Below are positions 16,076 to 26,008 of a stretch of DNA of 41,567 bases, one piece after another. The notes under the pieces were generated by a model, which was not told where the DNA came from, made no database searches, and worked only from the letters and a program-made list of their open reading frames with translations. A program made the translations under genes and the position numbers. Positions within the stretch are counted from its first letter, which is position 1. The number at the start of each line of letters is the position of its first letter. The DNA comes from Nitrospira sp. (lineage in GTDB: Bacteria; Nitrospirota; Nitrospiria; Nitrospirales; Nitrospiraceae): assembly GCA_029881435.1 (NCBI GenBank), contig JAOUMR010000020.1:1-41567 (forward strand), in the 5' to 3' direction.

Positions 16076-16234
16076 GTGCCGCCTTGCGCCTGTCGGACAC
16101 GCCTGAGTGATACCTGATGAGATCGCCTCACCCCAAACTGCCTCCTGTCTTCTTATCGCGGGTAGAATCATTCGCTTGTGCGACCTCAACCTTTCTTCGA
16201 TCCGCTGCCCCTAGTACTCGGCAAGGAGTCTCAG

Positions 16235-18895
16235 ATGATCTCTACCAGTAACCTTTCTGTGTTGGATCTGCTGCGCAAGCGAGTCGCCGATCTAGCGCGT
16301 GAACTGGCCGAACGGGATAGTGTGTTGCACGAACGCACTCGGCACCTCCGTGTCGCGCAGTCGCTGGCTCATCTGGGAAGCTGGGATTGGGAGATTGAGA
16401 GCGGCGAGGTTCGGGGTTCGAATGAGTTATACCGTATCTTCGGCTGGGATCCTGGATTGCACCACATGACCTTTGAGCTCTTTGTCTCGGCACTGTTCCC
16501 GGACGATCACGACCGAGTTGTCACGGCAATCAATGATGCGTTAGGCGGAAAGGCGCCTTTGGATCTGGAGTACAAAATCGTCCGCCCAAACGGCGATGTG
16601 AGGACGATTCATTGCTGTGGCGAGGTCCTACGCGATGATAATGGAACACCGTGTTGCATGTCCGGGTCCGTCCAGGACATCACCGAACGGAAACGCACGG
16701 AAGCGATGTTACGTTCCTCGCAGGAAAAGCTCCGCCAGGCTCTCCAAGCATCAGGTATTGGACTATGGGACTGGAATAGCGAAACGAACGAGGTGGCCTT
16801 TTCAGAGCAATGGAAACGTCAGCTCGGGTACGAAAAGACGGAGCTCGCGGACTCATTCGAGACCTGGGAGGTGCTGCTCCATCCAGAAGATCATGATCGC
16901 GCCATTGCGTACCTGCGGGACTATGCGCGTGAACGTCCAGGGGAGTATCGGCAGGAGTTTCGCCTGCGGCGCAAGGATGGGACGTACCGGTGGATCGAAG
17001 CCCGCGCCTCGTTTGTGACGGAACCTGATGGCCGCCAGATCCGCCTCCTTGGCTCGCATACCGACATCACCGATCGCAAAGCAATGGAGGAGGCGGTGCG
17101 GGAAAGCGAAGACCGCTACCGAACATTGGTCGAACTTTCACCGACCGGGGTTTTTGTTTTTTATGAAGAGCGGATCATCTATGTCAATCACACGGGCGCC
17201 ATTCTCATGGGAGCGAATGACCCCCGAGAAATTCTCGAACGACCAATGTTCGATTTCATCCATCCGGACTTTCACCACGAAGTCCGTGACAACGTGAAAC
17301 ACTTACTCACCGGGAGAGCCTCCGTCCATAGCGCAGAACGAATCTACCTCACGACAGACAGAACGCCGGTCTCAGTTCATGTTGACGCCGCACGGATCAC
17401 ATGGAACGGCAAATCCGCCATCATCGGTCTCGTGTCCGATATCACGGATCGGAAGCAGACCGAGGAGGCCCTGCGTGCTAGCGAAGAGCGATTTGCCAAG
17501 GCTTTCCAGGCTAGTCCCCACCCGGTAGTGATCAGCGAGTTAGACACAGGTCGAGTGGTTGATGTCAATGAGGCCGCCTGTCAACTGATGGGCTATCGCA
17601 AGGAAAAAGTCCAGGGATGCACCACCTTAGAGTTAGGAGTTTGGCAGTCTGCCGAGGAACGAACTCAGTTTGTGGACCAATTAAAGCGTCTGGGGTCGGT
17701 CCGCAATGCGGAAGTGAAGCTCCGGAATGCGAACGGCGAAGTCCGGGAGTTTTTGCTGTCGTCGGAACTGATCGAGTTACACGGTAAGCCGTGTAGCGTG
17801 ACGGTTGGGGATGATATCACCGATCGAAAACGGGCAGAGGACGACTTACGCCGATCCCATACCTTCTTGAGACAGGTGATTGACGCGGATCCGAATTTTA
17901 TCTTCGCCAAGGATTGCGAAGGACGTTTTACGATGGCCAACAGGGCGGTCGCTGACTGTTATGGAACCACGGCAGAGAACCTCATTGGCCAATCAGATGC
18001 TGACTTTAATCCGAACTGGGATGAGGTTGAGTTTTCCCGTCAGACGGATCTCCAGGTCATGAATTCCTTACAAGATTACTTCATTGCCGAGGAAAAGATC
18101 ACAGATTGGTCGGGAAAGACGCGGTGGTTACAAACTGTCAAACGGCCGATTGTTGATGCCCATGGGCGGGCCCATATGGTGCTTGGTGCGGCGACCGACA
18201 TCACCGAGCGGAAACAGATGGAGGAGATGCTTCTGCAACGTGAACAGGACTTAAGTGCGGCACTTCAAGAACGAGAACGCATCAGTCGGGATCTCCACGA
18301 TGGAATTCTCCAATCGCTGTACGCAGTCGGTCTCGGGTTAGTGGCATGTAAGCCGTTGATCACACAACAATCTGACCACATGGCGGAGAAGGTTGTCGCG
18401 ACACTTGATCAGGTGATCGAGCAACTCAACCAGGTGATGGGAGAGGTTCGTAGTTTCATCATGGGTCTCGAGTCTCATCGCGCACAGGGGGAGGATTTCC
18501 CGACGGCCCTACGAACCATGGTTCAAGCCATGTGTGCCGCCAATTCGGCCAGATGCCGGGTGCGGATCGATGACGCAGTTGGCCGTGATATCTCACCCGA
18601 GCAGGCAGCCCACCTCATGAATATTGCGCGAGAGGGGTTGAGTAACGCTCTCCGTCACAGCCGTGCCACACGCATTACCGTGTCAGTAGGACCGCTAATC
18701 GGGTCTATCCGTCTGACTATTATCGACAACGGCATCGGCTTTAATCCAAAGTCGGTCCAAGGCGTCGGTCATGGGTTGGAAAACATGGCAGCGCGGGCTG
18801 TAAAAGTTGGCGGGTTGTTCGCGGTACGATCGGAGCCTGGTAAAGGGACAAGAATTCTGCTTGATCTTCAAAAGGATATGAGAGGGTCTGCCTAA
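16235..18895 (+). CDS. Soluble five-PAS sensor histidine kinase (HisKA_3/NarL-type)
   Basis: This 886-residue cytoplasmic kinase has no TM helix. Five PAS domains lie at about 42-152, 168-282, 292-405, 415-532 and 538-660, most followed by the 'DITxRK' linker. A HisKA_3 dimerisation domain with phosphoacceptor His688 (SRDLHDGILQS) and a HATPase_c domain with N-box Asn804 (SNALRH) and DNGIGF at 831 complete it. Such kinases phosphorylate NarL-type regulators. The ATG at 16235 is chosen because AAGGAG (16223-16228) is 6 nt upstream and the paralogue at 19214 has the same arrangement. No regulator gene is attached; the nearest NarL-type regulator is at 25995, behind the paralogous giant kinase. 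Ligands are unknown. Confidence 0.92.
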   Translation: MISTSNLSVLDLLRKRVADLARELAERDSVLHERTRHLRVAQSLAHLGSWDWEIESGEVRGSNELYRIFGWDPGLHHMTFELFVSALFPDDHDRVVTAINDALGGKAPLDLEYKIVRPNGDVRTIHCCGEVLRDDNGTPCCMSGSVQDITERKRTEAMLRSSQEKLRQALQASGIGLWDWNSETNEVAFSEQWKRQLGYEKTELADSFETWEVLLHPEDHDRAIAYLRDYARERPGEYRQEFRLRRKDGTYRWIEARASFVTEPDGRQIRLLGSHTDITDRKAMEEAVRESEDRYRTLVELSPTGVFVFYEERIIYVNHTGAILMGANDPREILERPMFDFIHPDFHHEVRDNVKHLLTGRASVHSAERIYLTTDRTPVSVHVDAARITWNGKSAIIGLVSDITDRKQTEEALRASEERFAKAFQASPHPVVISELDTGRVVDVNEAACQLMGYRKEKVQGCTTLELGVWQSAEERTQFVDQLKRLGSVRNAEVKLRNANGEVREFLLSSELIELHGKPCSVTVGDDITDRKRAEDDLRRSHTFLRQVIDADPNFIFAKDCEGRFTMANRAVADCYGTTAENLIGQSDADFNPNWDEVEFSRQTDLQVMNSLQDYFIAEEKITDWSGKTRWLQTVKRPIVDAHGRAHMVLGAATDITERKQMEEMLLQREQDLSAALQERERISRDLHDGILQSLYAVGLGLVACKPLITQQSDHMAEKVVATLDQVIEQLNQVMGEVRSFIMGLESHRAQGEDFPTALRTMVQAMCAANSARCRVRIDDAVGRDISPEQAAHLMNIAREGLSNALRHSRATRITVSVGPLIGSIRLTIIDNGIGFNPKSVQGVGHGLENMAARAVKVGGLFAVRSEPGKGTRILLDLQKDMRGSA

Positions 18896-18909
18896 CACGA
18901 ATATGTGAT

Positions 18910-18957
18910 GGGCGTGTGGCGAAAGCCGTGTGGGGTCAAGCCCCACCCTCGCCATCA
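18910..18957 (+). pseudogene. tRNA-Leu 3'-half remnant
   Basis: The sequence repeats 21 bases of the intact tRNA-Leu(GAG) exactly (15940-15960 equals 18910-18930), covering the end of the anticodon stem and the whole variable arm. It then continues with a T-arm (GTGGG-GTCAAGC-CCCAC) and an acceptor-like 3' end (CCTCGCC-A-TCA). The T-stem carries a paired C-G to T-A change, so it still folds. The TTC of the T-loop is broken and CCA has become TCA. The 5' half, including the anticodon, is absent, so it cannot be a working tRNA. Confidence 0.8.
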
Positions 18958-19001
18958 TCGGTTTCAACTCGCCGCGCGCATCCCATATCTTGAAGGCTCT
19001 A

Positions 19002-19044
19002 GGCCATTCGGCTCTAGACTTTCATCCACTCTCATAGGACACTG
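19002..19044 (+). repeat. Shared upstream element of sensor genes, copy B
   Basis: GGCCATTCGGCTCTAGACTT (from 19002) followed by CATAGGACACTG (19033-19044). It matches copy A at 16032-16075, and its 13-mer CATTCGGCTCTAG recurs exactly at 26666-26678 before the third sensor. Confidence 0.6.
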
Positions 19045-19213
19045 ACCTCCTCATTGGGACCTTTTCTTAGGAACCAGTAGCTGGACGTTGGGCGAAGAGT
19101 TATTCTTGGCGAAAGCCACTCTCATTCAGTGTTTCGAGGCGTGCGCCAGGCCACTCCCGTGAGCCAAGGGATTCTCGCCCTCTTGTCGATGGTGCGCAGC
19201 AAGGAGTTCGATC

Positions 19214-22200
19214 ATGAGTGCGACAAGCCATCCTCCCGAATTAGATCTGTTGCGACGGCAGGTTGCCGACTTAGCGCGTGAATTGACCGAACGGGATCAG
19301 GCCTTCCGCCATCAAAACCAACGGCTGGATGATGAGTTACATGGCCTGCGTGAGCAATCCGAAATGCTTCGTGCTATCGTCGCCGGTACCGCAACGGAGA
19401 CGGGCGAGGACTTTTTTCACACGTTAGTGCTTCATCTGTGCTCGGTGCTTGGCGTGCAGTACGCACTCGTGGGGGAGGTCCAACAAGCGGCCGTCACGAC
19501 CATTCGTACCATTGCGGTCTCTGCTGGACACTCCCTTATCGAGAATTTTGAGTATCCTCTCTCCAGCACGCCCTGCGAAATGGCGCTGAGACATTCTTTT
19601 GCGTGCTTCGAGCGAGACGTACGGGTTTCGTTCCCAACATTTCAACGATTGGACCAGTTGCGGGTCGAGGGCTATTGCGGAGTACCGCTCAGTGCGAAAG
19701 ATGGATCCGTCATTGGGCTGCTCGTGGTCATGGATACCAAGCCCTTGCGTAATACCCACCGACTGAAATCGCTCATGACCGTCTTTGCTTCACGAGCCGG
19801 AGCTGAGTTCCAGCGGCGCCAGGTGGAAGCCAAACTGAATCATCAGCGACGTCATCTGATTGAGTCCCAAGCCTTGGCGCACCTCGGAAGCTGGGACTGG
19901 GACATAGAGAGTGGGAACGTTTGGTGGTCAGATGAACAATACAGGCTGTTTGGATACGAACCGGGAACCGTTAGAGTAACCCACGAAACGTTCCTGCGTG
20001 CACTCTATCCGGATGATGATAGCCACGTGCGAGATATGATCAACAATGCCCTGGCTGGACGGGCTATCTTCGATGTGGAATGTCGGATCGTGCGTCCAAA
20101 CGGCGAGATTCGAGCTATCCACTGCCGCGGCGAGGTTCTTCGAGATGACAGCGGTCGCTCGGTTTCCATGTCCGGTAGCATGCTCGACATTACTAAGCGC
20201 AAGCACGTCGAAGAGGCGCTGCGGATCTCGCAGGAAAAGCTCCGCCAGGCACTGCAAGCGTCAAGCACTGGCTTATGGGATTGGAACACGGAAACGAACG
20301 AGGTGGCCTTTTCCGAGGAATGGAAACGTCAGCTCGGATACGAAAAGACGGAGCTCGCGGACTCATTCGAGACCTGGGAGACGCTGCTCCACCCAGATGA
20401 TCGTGATCGGGCCATTGCGTACCTGCGGGACTATGTGCATGAACGTCCGGGAGTGTATCGGCAGGAATTTCGTCTGCGGCAGAAAGACGGGACGTATCGA
20501 TGGATCGAAGCGAGGGCTTCGTTTGTGACGGAACCTGATGGCCGCCAAATCCGCCTCCTTGGTTCGCATACGGACATCACCGATCGCAAAATGATGGAGG
20601 AGACGGTGCGGGAGAGTGAAGACCGATACCGCACCTTGGTCGAACTGTCCCCTTCGGGCGTATTCGTCTTTTGTGAAGGACGAACGGTCTATGTCAATCA
20701 CACGGGCACAGTTCTCATGGGGGCGTCGGATGCGCAGGAAATTCTCGACCGGCCGACGTTTGATTTCATCCATCCCGACTATCATCAAGAAGTCCGTGAG
20801 AATGTGACACGGCTGCTAAGCGGCGGAGTTTCAGTTCATAGCGCCGAGCGAATCTATCTAAAGTTAGACGGAACACAGGTTCCGGTCCAGGTGGAAGCCG
20901 CACGGATCACGTGGAACGGCAAACCTGCCATCCTGGGTCTCTTTTCCGACATCACTGAGCGCAGGCAGGCTCAAGAGGCGCTCGCCGTTCTCAATGCCTC
21001 GTTGGAACGACAGGTATACGACCGAACGGAGGAGTTGCGCCGGAGTGAAGAGCGCTTTCGCCAATTCTTCGATTACGCCCCGAATGCGACATGTCTGAAG
21101 GATCATGACGGTCATTATCTGTATACCAATCGACGATTCGATGAGGTCTTCCAGCTGGCGCCTGGCATGGCCATAGGGAAGACGGATAGGGAACTGTTTT
21201 CATCTGAACAAGCCGATCAGTTTCAATCACATGATCGACAGGTGTTGGCTAGCGGACGAGGACAGGAGTTTGAGGAGGTCACGCTACAGGAAGACGGACC
21301 CCATACCAGCATTGTGGTGAAATTCCCTGTGACCAATGCGGCTGGGCATCTCTCAGCCATTGGCGTCATTGCGACCGATGTCACCGAGCGCAATCGTGCA
21401 CAAGAGGCGCTGCGGGAGAGTCAGGGCCGGTGGCATCAGTTCGCCGAGTCGGTCAGTTCCGCATTCTGGATCGCGGATGTTACGCCGGACCAAAAGAAAG
21501 TCACGTATGTCAACTCCGCGTTCACCTTCATCTGGGGCATCGAGCGGGAGGAGATATATCAAAATTGGTCGCTATGGCTCGAGTCGATCCATCCGGATGA
21601 CCGTGTGCGGGTGAAAACAAGTCATGATCGGTTTGTTGTAGGAGGAACCACGGCGGTATTCTATTGTGAGTATCGGATCGTGGGACGAGATGGCTATATC
21701 CGCTGGATTGCTGACCGGAGAGTCAGAATGGCGGGATGGGAGAATCGCGTTGCGGGCATTGCGGAGGATATTACCAAACACAAGCAACGGCTGGCACTCA
21801 TGGCTCAAACTGAGGCCATTGGTAAAATCGGAGGATGGGAGCTGGACTTCGTGACGAACCGGTTGCTGTGGAGTGATGAAACGTATCGGTTACATGATAC
21901 GACACCGGAACTCTACTGCCCGACTGTAGAAAGCGCGTTGGATTTCTATACACCAGAAAGCCGTCCCGTGATTGCCGAGGCGCTTGGAAACAGTGTGACG
22001 CAGGGGGCGTCCTGGGATCTCGAGTTGGAACTCATCACGGCAAAGGGAAGTCGGATTGCCGTGCGAGCTGCCGGCAAGGTGGACGTCGTCAACGGCCGAG
22101 CCGTGCGGGCGTACGGCACGTTCCAGGACATTACCGAGCGTAAACGTGCGGAGGAAGCCCTCCGTCGGGCGCATGATGAACTGGAACGCAAAGTCATCGA

Positions 22201-25200
22201 GCGTACCGCAGAATTGCGGACCAGCGAGGAGCGCTACGCGCGTGCCACCGCCATCGGCAAAATGGGGGTCTGGGAATTGGATGTCGTAAACGGTCAATAC
22301 CACGGGGATGCCAATCTGAAAGCTCTATTTGGCTATGCCCCCGATGAACTTTCAACCGATCCTTTTGCCTGGCTGAATGTGGTCCATCCGGACGATCGGT
22401 CGATCGCCATGCAGAAGTGGGAATTGATGCAAAGCGGAGCCGTTGATGAGTGCCACTATGAGCTCCGCATGGTGAAGAAAGATGGCTCCATGACGTGGAC
22501 TGATGTTCGATGCCATGGTGTGCATGACCAGAGCGGACGGCTGACACGCTTGATTGGTGCGACCGTTGACATCACCGAGCGCAAGGAGGCGGAGGAGGCC
22601 CTGCGTGCCAGTGAGGAACTGTTTTCAAAAGCGTTCCGGTCCAGCCCAGACCCGATGGTGTTGGTGGAGCTCGACTCTGGCCGATGGCTGGATGTCAATG
22701 ACGCCTGTCTTGTCGGTCTTGGGTGTCTTCGAAAGGACGTGGTCGGGCAAAAGGGAGACGAGATTGAGCATTGGTTGAGGCTGGATGATCAGATCCGCTT
22801 CGTAGAGAGATTGGAGCGGGAGGGCTCGATACGCAATTTTGAAGCTGTCCTTGACATAGTCGACGGGGATCGCCGCTATTGCCTCGTGTCTGCGGAGCGG
22901 ATCGAGTTCCACGGCAAATCTTGTATGATCGTACTCAGTAAAGACATTACGAAACGCAGGCGAGCGGAGCAGGCTCTCTGGAAGAGTCAACAAGCAATTC
23001 GGGCGCTTCACGATCTCTCATCCACCCAGGGGCAGTCGTTCAAGGATCGGGTTGAAGCCCTGCTCCAGCTGGGATGCCGTATCTTTGACATGCCGATCGG
23101 GATGGAGACCTTTGTCCGGGGCGAAGAATTAGAGGTGAGGCAGGTGAACGCACCCGGCACCGTCTTCTACGAGGGTATGCGTGTGCCCCTGAGCAAGACG
23201 TACTGCAGCGAGACTCTTCGCCGAGGCGGACCGCTGAGCTTCGAACATGCCGGTGCTTCTCCGGAGTGGCAGCGACACCCAGCGTATGCTGCGCTGAAAT
23301 TGGAAGCATACATTGGTACTGTAATTAAAGGGCTGGAACGCACCTACGGGGCTCTATGCTTTGTGGGACTTGAACCCAGGAAAAGAGATTTTACCGAGAA
23401 CGAGAAGGATTTCCTTCAACTCATGGCGCGGTGGCTCGGCGGTGAGCTGGACCGCCAATCTGCGCTGGACGACCTACGTCAAAGCGAGGAGCGATATCGA
23501 ACGCTCTATGATGAGACTCCCTCTATGTACTTCACCGTGGACAAAATGGGGCTCATCAGGTCTGTCAACCAGTATGGCGCGCAATACTTGGGTTATCGTG
23601 TCGAAGATCTTGTCGGGAAGCCAGTGGCGACGATTTTCTTCGAAGAAGACCGAGCGCGCATCTGTGCTGAGATGGACGCGTTCTTTTGTCATCCGGAAGG
23701 AGTCGTGCAATGGGAATTTCGGAAGGTACGAGGTGATGGCAGGGTGCTGTGGGTACGCGAGCTCGCGCGTGTGCTGCACCAGGCTGGAGAACCATTGGCC
23801 CTGATCGTGTGCGACGATATCACCGAGCGTAAGCAGGCTGAGCGAGCTCTGCAGGAAAGCGAGGAACGATTCTCCAAAGCCTTCAGAGCAAGTCCTCATC
23901 CAATCGGGATAACTGAGGCCGTAACGGGCCTTTGTATCGAGGTGAATGATGCCTGTCTGGAGCTGTTCGGCTTTCGTCGAGAGGAAGTGATGGGCAAGAC
24001 CACCTTGATGCTAGGTATCTGGCCGAATCTCGAAGATCGAGTGCGGGTCATCGAGCGCCTGAAAGCTGGACAGCCGGTGCGCAACATGGAGTTTGCTTTA
24101 AGGATCAAATCGGGTGCGTTGCGCTACGTTCTGGCCTCCGCTGATCTCGCGGAGCTCAACGGAACGGTTTGTGTGGTTACGGTCGCTAACGACATCACGG
24201 ACCGCAAGCAAGCAGAGGAGGCGTTGCGTAACAGCGAAGAGCGGTTTGCCAAGGCGTTCCGAGCCAGCCCCCATCCGGTCGTCATCAGTGAGCTGGACAC
24301 TGGGCGAGTGGTCGATGTCAATGATGCGGCGTGCCAGGTGTTCGGGTATTGTAAAGAGGAGGTTGTAGAGCAAACGACATTGCAAATAGGGCTCTGGCAT
24401 TCTGCAGACGAACGGGACCGATACCTTGAGCTACTGAAACGCCAGGGATCGGTCCGTGACGTGGAAGTGAAGCTGCGCAGTAGGAACGGCGAGGCCCGCC
24501 AGTGCCTAATATCGTCCGAACTGATCATGCTGAATGGCAAGCAATGCTCTGTCACGGTCGGAAATGATATCACTGAGAGCAAGCGCATGGAGAAAGCGTT
24601 GCGGTTGACCCAGTTCTCTGTTGATCAGGCAGTAGAAGCGATCTTGTGGCTGGATCCGACCGCTCGGATATTCAACGTCAACGATACGGCTTGCCGAATG
24701 TTGGGGTATTCACGTCAGGATTTGATGTCGATGACGGTGCATGACATTGATCCTAATTTTCCTCTCGAACGATGGTCGGAGCATTGGGGTCACTTGAAGG
24801 AGCGGGGCGCATTGGCATTTGAGGCAAAATATTGGTCTCGCACCGGTGAGGTACTGGATATGGAGGTCACCTTCAATTATCTGCAGTATGATGGGAAAGA
24901 GTATGGCTGTGCGATCTTGCGAGACGTCGGAGAACGTAAACGAGCCGAAGCGGAGCTTCGCCGTTCCCATACGTTTTTGCGACAAGTCATCGACACGGAC
25001 CCGGACCTCATCTTCGCGAAGGACCGAGACGGACGGTTTGCGCTGGCCAACAAGGCGGTCGCTGACTGGTATGGGACGACCGTGGATGACCTGATCGGCA
25101 AATCAGACGCTGACTTCAACGGCAACGTGGATGAGGTGGAGTTCTTTCGAGAGAATGATCGCGAGGTGATGAATTCCGGTCACGATCGGTTTATTCCGGA

Positions 25201-26008
25201 AGAGAAATTCACTGATGTGGAGGGAAACACTCGTTGGTTGCAAACCGTCAAAAGGCCGATTTACGACGACCAGGGGCAGGTTCATATGGTGCTTGGGGCG
25301 GCAACCGACATTACTGAACGCAAAAGAATGGAACAAGTGTTGCTGCAGCGGGAACGAGATTTGAGTCTCGCGCTCCAAGAGAGGGAGCGCATCAGTCAGG
25401 ATCTCCATGACGGCATTCTCCAATCGATATATGCAGTGGGGCTAGGGTTAGAGGGTTGTAAGCCGATGGTCCGGCAACAGCCAGAACAGGTTGCATCAAC
25501 ATTCATGACAACGCTCAATCAAGCGATCGGGCAGCTCAATCAAGTGATGGGAGAGGTTCGTAATTTTATCGCTGGTCTTGAGTCTGAGGTTATCCAGGGC
25601 GGGGACTTTCCAGCGGCACTTCGAACCATGGTCCAAACGATGTCCGATTCTTCTCCGGCGAAATGTCTTATACGGATCGACGATGCGGCAGCACGCCGCC
25701 TGTCAACCGAACAGGCACTTCATGTGATGAATGTCGTTCGGGAAGGACTTAGTAATGCCTTGCGGCACAGCCGAGCCACACGGATCATGGTCTCACTCCG
25801 GGAACTCGTCCGGACGATTCGTCTCACCATTCGTGACGATGGCATCGGGTTTAATACGCGTTCGGCTCAAGGCGTTGGTCACGGGTTAGGTAACATGGCA
25901 GCACGGGCTCAAAAGGTCCGAGGATCGTTTGCCCTTCAATCGAAACCATGGAAGGGGACGAAAATCTTACTCGATCTTCCAAAGGAGGGTCACTATGCTC
26001 ACAACTAA
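19214..26008 (+). CDS. Giant soluble histidine kinase with about 13 PAS and 2 GAF domains
   Basis: This 2264-residue cytoplasmic kinase starts with a coiled coil and a GAF domain (about 53-205). PAS domains follow at about 215-330, 349-459, 469-582, 609-725, 739-855, 869-975, 1006-1125 and 1132-1249, then a second GAF at 1262-1415. PAS domains continue at 1425-1542, 1549-1665, 1672-1789, 1795-1909 and 1915-2039. A HisKA_3 domain with His2065 (SQDLHDGILQS) and HATPase_c (about 2165-2262, DDGIGF) end it. There are no TM helices. AAGGAG 7 nt before the ATG fixes the start. Its first three PAS domains and its kinase core are collinear with the kinase at 16235. The regulator gene overlaps its end by 14 bp. 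The frame is open throughout, so it is not an assembly fusion as far as can be seen. Confidence 0.93.
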   Translation: MSATSHPPELDLLRRQVADLARELTERDQAFRHQNQRLDDELHGLREQSEMLRAIVAGTATETGEDFFHTLVLHLCSVLGVQYALVGEVQQAAVTTIRTIAVSAGHSLIENFEYPLSSTPCEMALRHSFACFERDVRVSFPTFQRLDQLRVEGYCGVPLSAKDGSVIGLLVVMDTKPLRNTHRLKSLMTVFASRAGAEFQRRQVEAKLNHQRRHLIESQALAHLGSWDWDIESGNVWWSDEQYRLFGYEPGTVRVTHETFLRALYPDDDSHVRDMINNALAGRAIFDVECRIVRPNGEIRAIHCRGEVLRDDSGRSVSMSGSMLDITKRKHVEEALRISQEKLRQALQASSTGLWDWNTETNEVAFSEEWKRQLGYEKTELADSFETWETLLHPDDRDRAIAYLRDYVHERPGVYRQEFRLRQKDGTYRWIEARASFVTEPDGRQIRLLGSHTDITDRKMMEETVRESEDRYRTLVELSPSGVFVFCEGRTVYVNHTGTVLMGASDAQEILDRPTFDFIHPDYHQEVRENVTRLLSGGVSVHSAERIYLKLDGTQVPVQVEAARITWNGKPAILGLFSDITERRQAQEALAVLNASLERQVYDRTEELRRSEERFRQFFDYAPNATCLKDHDGHYLYTNRRFDEVFQLAPGMAIGKTDRELFSSEQADQFQSHDRQVLASGRGQEFEEVTLQEDGPHTSIVVKFPVTNAAGHLSAIGVIATDVTERNRAQEALRESQGRWHQFAESVSSAFWIADVTPDQKKVTYVNSAFTFIWGIEREEIYQNWSLWLESIHPDDRVRVKTSHDRFVVGGTTAVFYCEYRIVGRDGYIRWIADRRVRMAGWENRVAGIAEDITKHKQRLALMAQTEAIGKIGGWELDFVTNRLLWSDETYRLHDTTPELYCPTVESALDFYTPESRPVIAEALGNSVTQGASWDLELELITAKGSRIAVRAAGKVDVVNGRAVRAYGTFQDITERKRAEEALRRAHDELERKVIERTAELRTSEERYARATAIGKMGVWELDVVNGQYHGDANLKALFGYAPDELSTDPFAWLNVVHPDDRSIAMQKWELMQSGAVDECHYELRMVKKDGSMTWTDVRCHGVHDQSGRLTRLIGATVDITERKEAEEALRASEELFSKAFRSSPDPMVLVELDSGRWLDVNDACLVGLGCLRKDVVGQKGDEIEHWLRLDDQIRFVERLEREGSIRNFEAVLDIVDGDRRYCLVSAERIEFHGKSCMIVLSKDITKRRRAEQALWKSQQAIRALHDLSSTQGQSFKDRVEALLQLGCRIFDMPIGMETFVRGEELEVRQVNAPGTVFYEGMRVPLSKTYCSETLRRGGPLSFEHAGASPEWQRHPAYAALKLEAYIGTVIKGLERTYGALCFVGLEPRKRDFTENEKDFLQLMARWLGGELDRQSALDDLRQSEERYRTLYDETPSMYFTVDKMGLIRSVNQYGAQYLGYRVEDLVGKPVATIFFEEDRARICAEMDAFFCHPEGVVQWEFRKVRGDGRVLWVRELARVLHQAGEPLALIVCDDITERKQAERALQESEERFSKAFRASPHPIGITEAVTGLCIEVNDACLELFGFRREEVMGKTTLMLGIWPNLEDRVRVIERLKAGQPVRNMEFALRIKSGALRYVLASADLAELNGTVCVVTVANDITDRKQAEEALRNSEERFAKAFRASPHPVVISELDTGRVVDVNDAACQVFGYCKEEVVEQTTLQIGLWHSADERDRYLELLKRQGSVRDVEVKLRSRNGEARQCLISSELIMLNGKQCSVTVGNDITESKRMEKALRLTQFSVDQAVEAILWLDPTARIFNVNDTACRMLGYSRQDLMSMTVHDIDPNFPLERWSEHWGHLKERGALAFEAKYWSRTGEVLDMEVTFNYLQYDGKEYGCAILRDVGERKRAEAELRRSHTFLRQVIDTDPDLIFAKDRDGRFALANKAVADWYGTTVDDLIGKSDADFNGNVDEVEFFRENDREVMNSGHDRFIPEEKFTDVEGNTRWLQTVKRPIYDDQGQVHMVLGAATDITERKRMEQVLLQRERDLSLALQERERISQDLHDGILQSIYAVGLGLEGCKPMVRQQPEQVASTFMTTLNQAIGQLNQVMGEVRNFIAGLESEVIQGGDFPAALRTMVQTMSDSSPAKCLIRIDDAAARRLSTEQALHVMNVVREGLSNALRHSRATRIMVSLRELVRTIRLTIRDDGIGFNTRSAQGVGHGLGNMAARAQKVRGSFALQSKPWKGTKILLDLPKEGHYAHN

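Larger units (their letters stand above)
18896..19213 (+). other. Intergenic region between the two paralogous kinases
   Basis: No gene is seen. The region starts with a tRNA-Leu 3'-half remnant (18910-18957) and continues with sequence similar to the stretch downstream of the intact tRNA-Leu(GAG), including the shared element at 19002-19044. It ends with AAGGAG (19201-19206) serving the giant kinase. Confidence 0.6.

Noticed and set aside
15988..18957. First kinase as a mobile integrative element inserted in the tRNA
   Set aside because: There is direct-repeat tRNA sequence at both ends but no integrase, excisionase or other mobility gene. Homology of both leaders and both kinases fits tandem duplication better.
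18910..18957. A third functional tRNA-Leu
   Set aside because: The 5' half and anticodon are absent, the T-loop TTC is broken and the CCA end is altered.
23477..24590. CRISPR-like periodic repeats in the giant kinase gene
   Set aside because: The periodicity is that of PAS-domain codons (about 350 nt) with diverged sequence, not short identical repeats with spacers.
19214..26008. Giant frame as several fused genes or a megasynthase
   Set aside because: All segments are PAS, GAF or kinase modules in one uninterrupted frame with a single catalytic core at the end; no synthase motif occurs.
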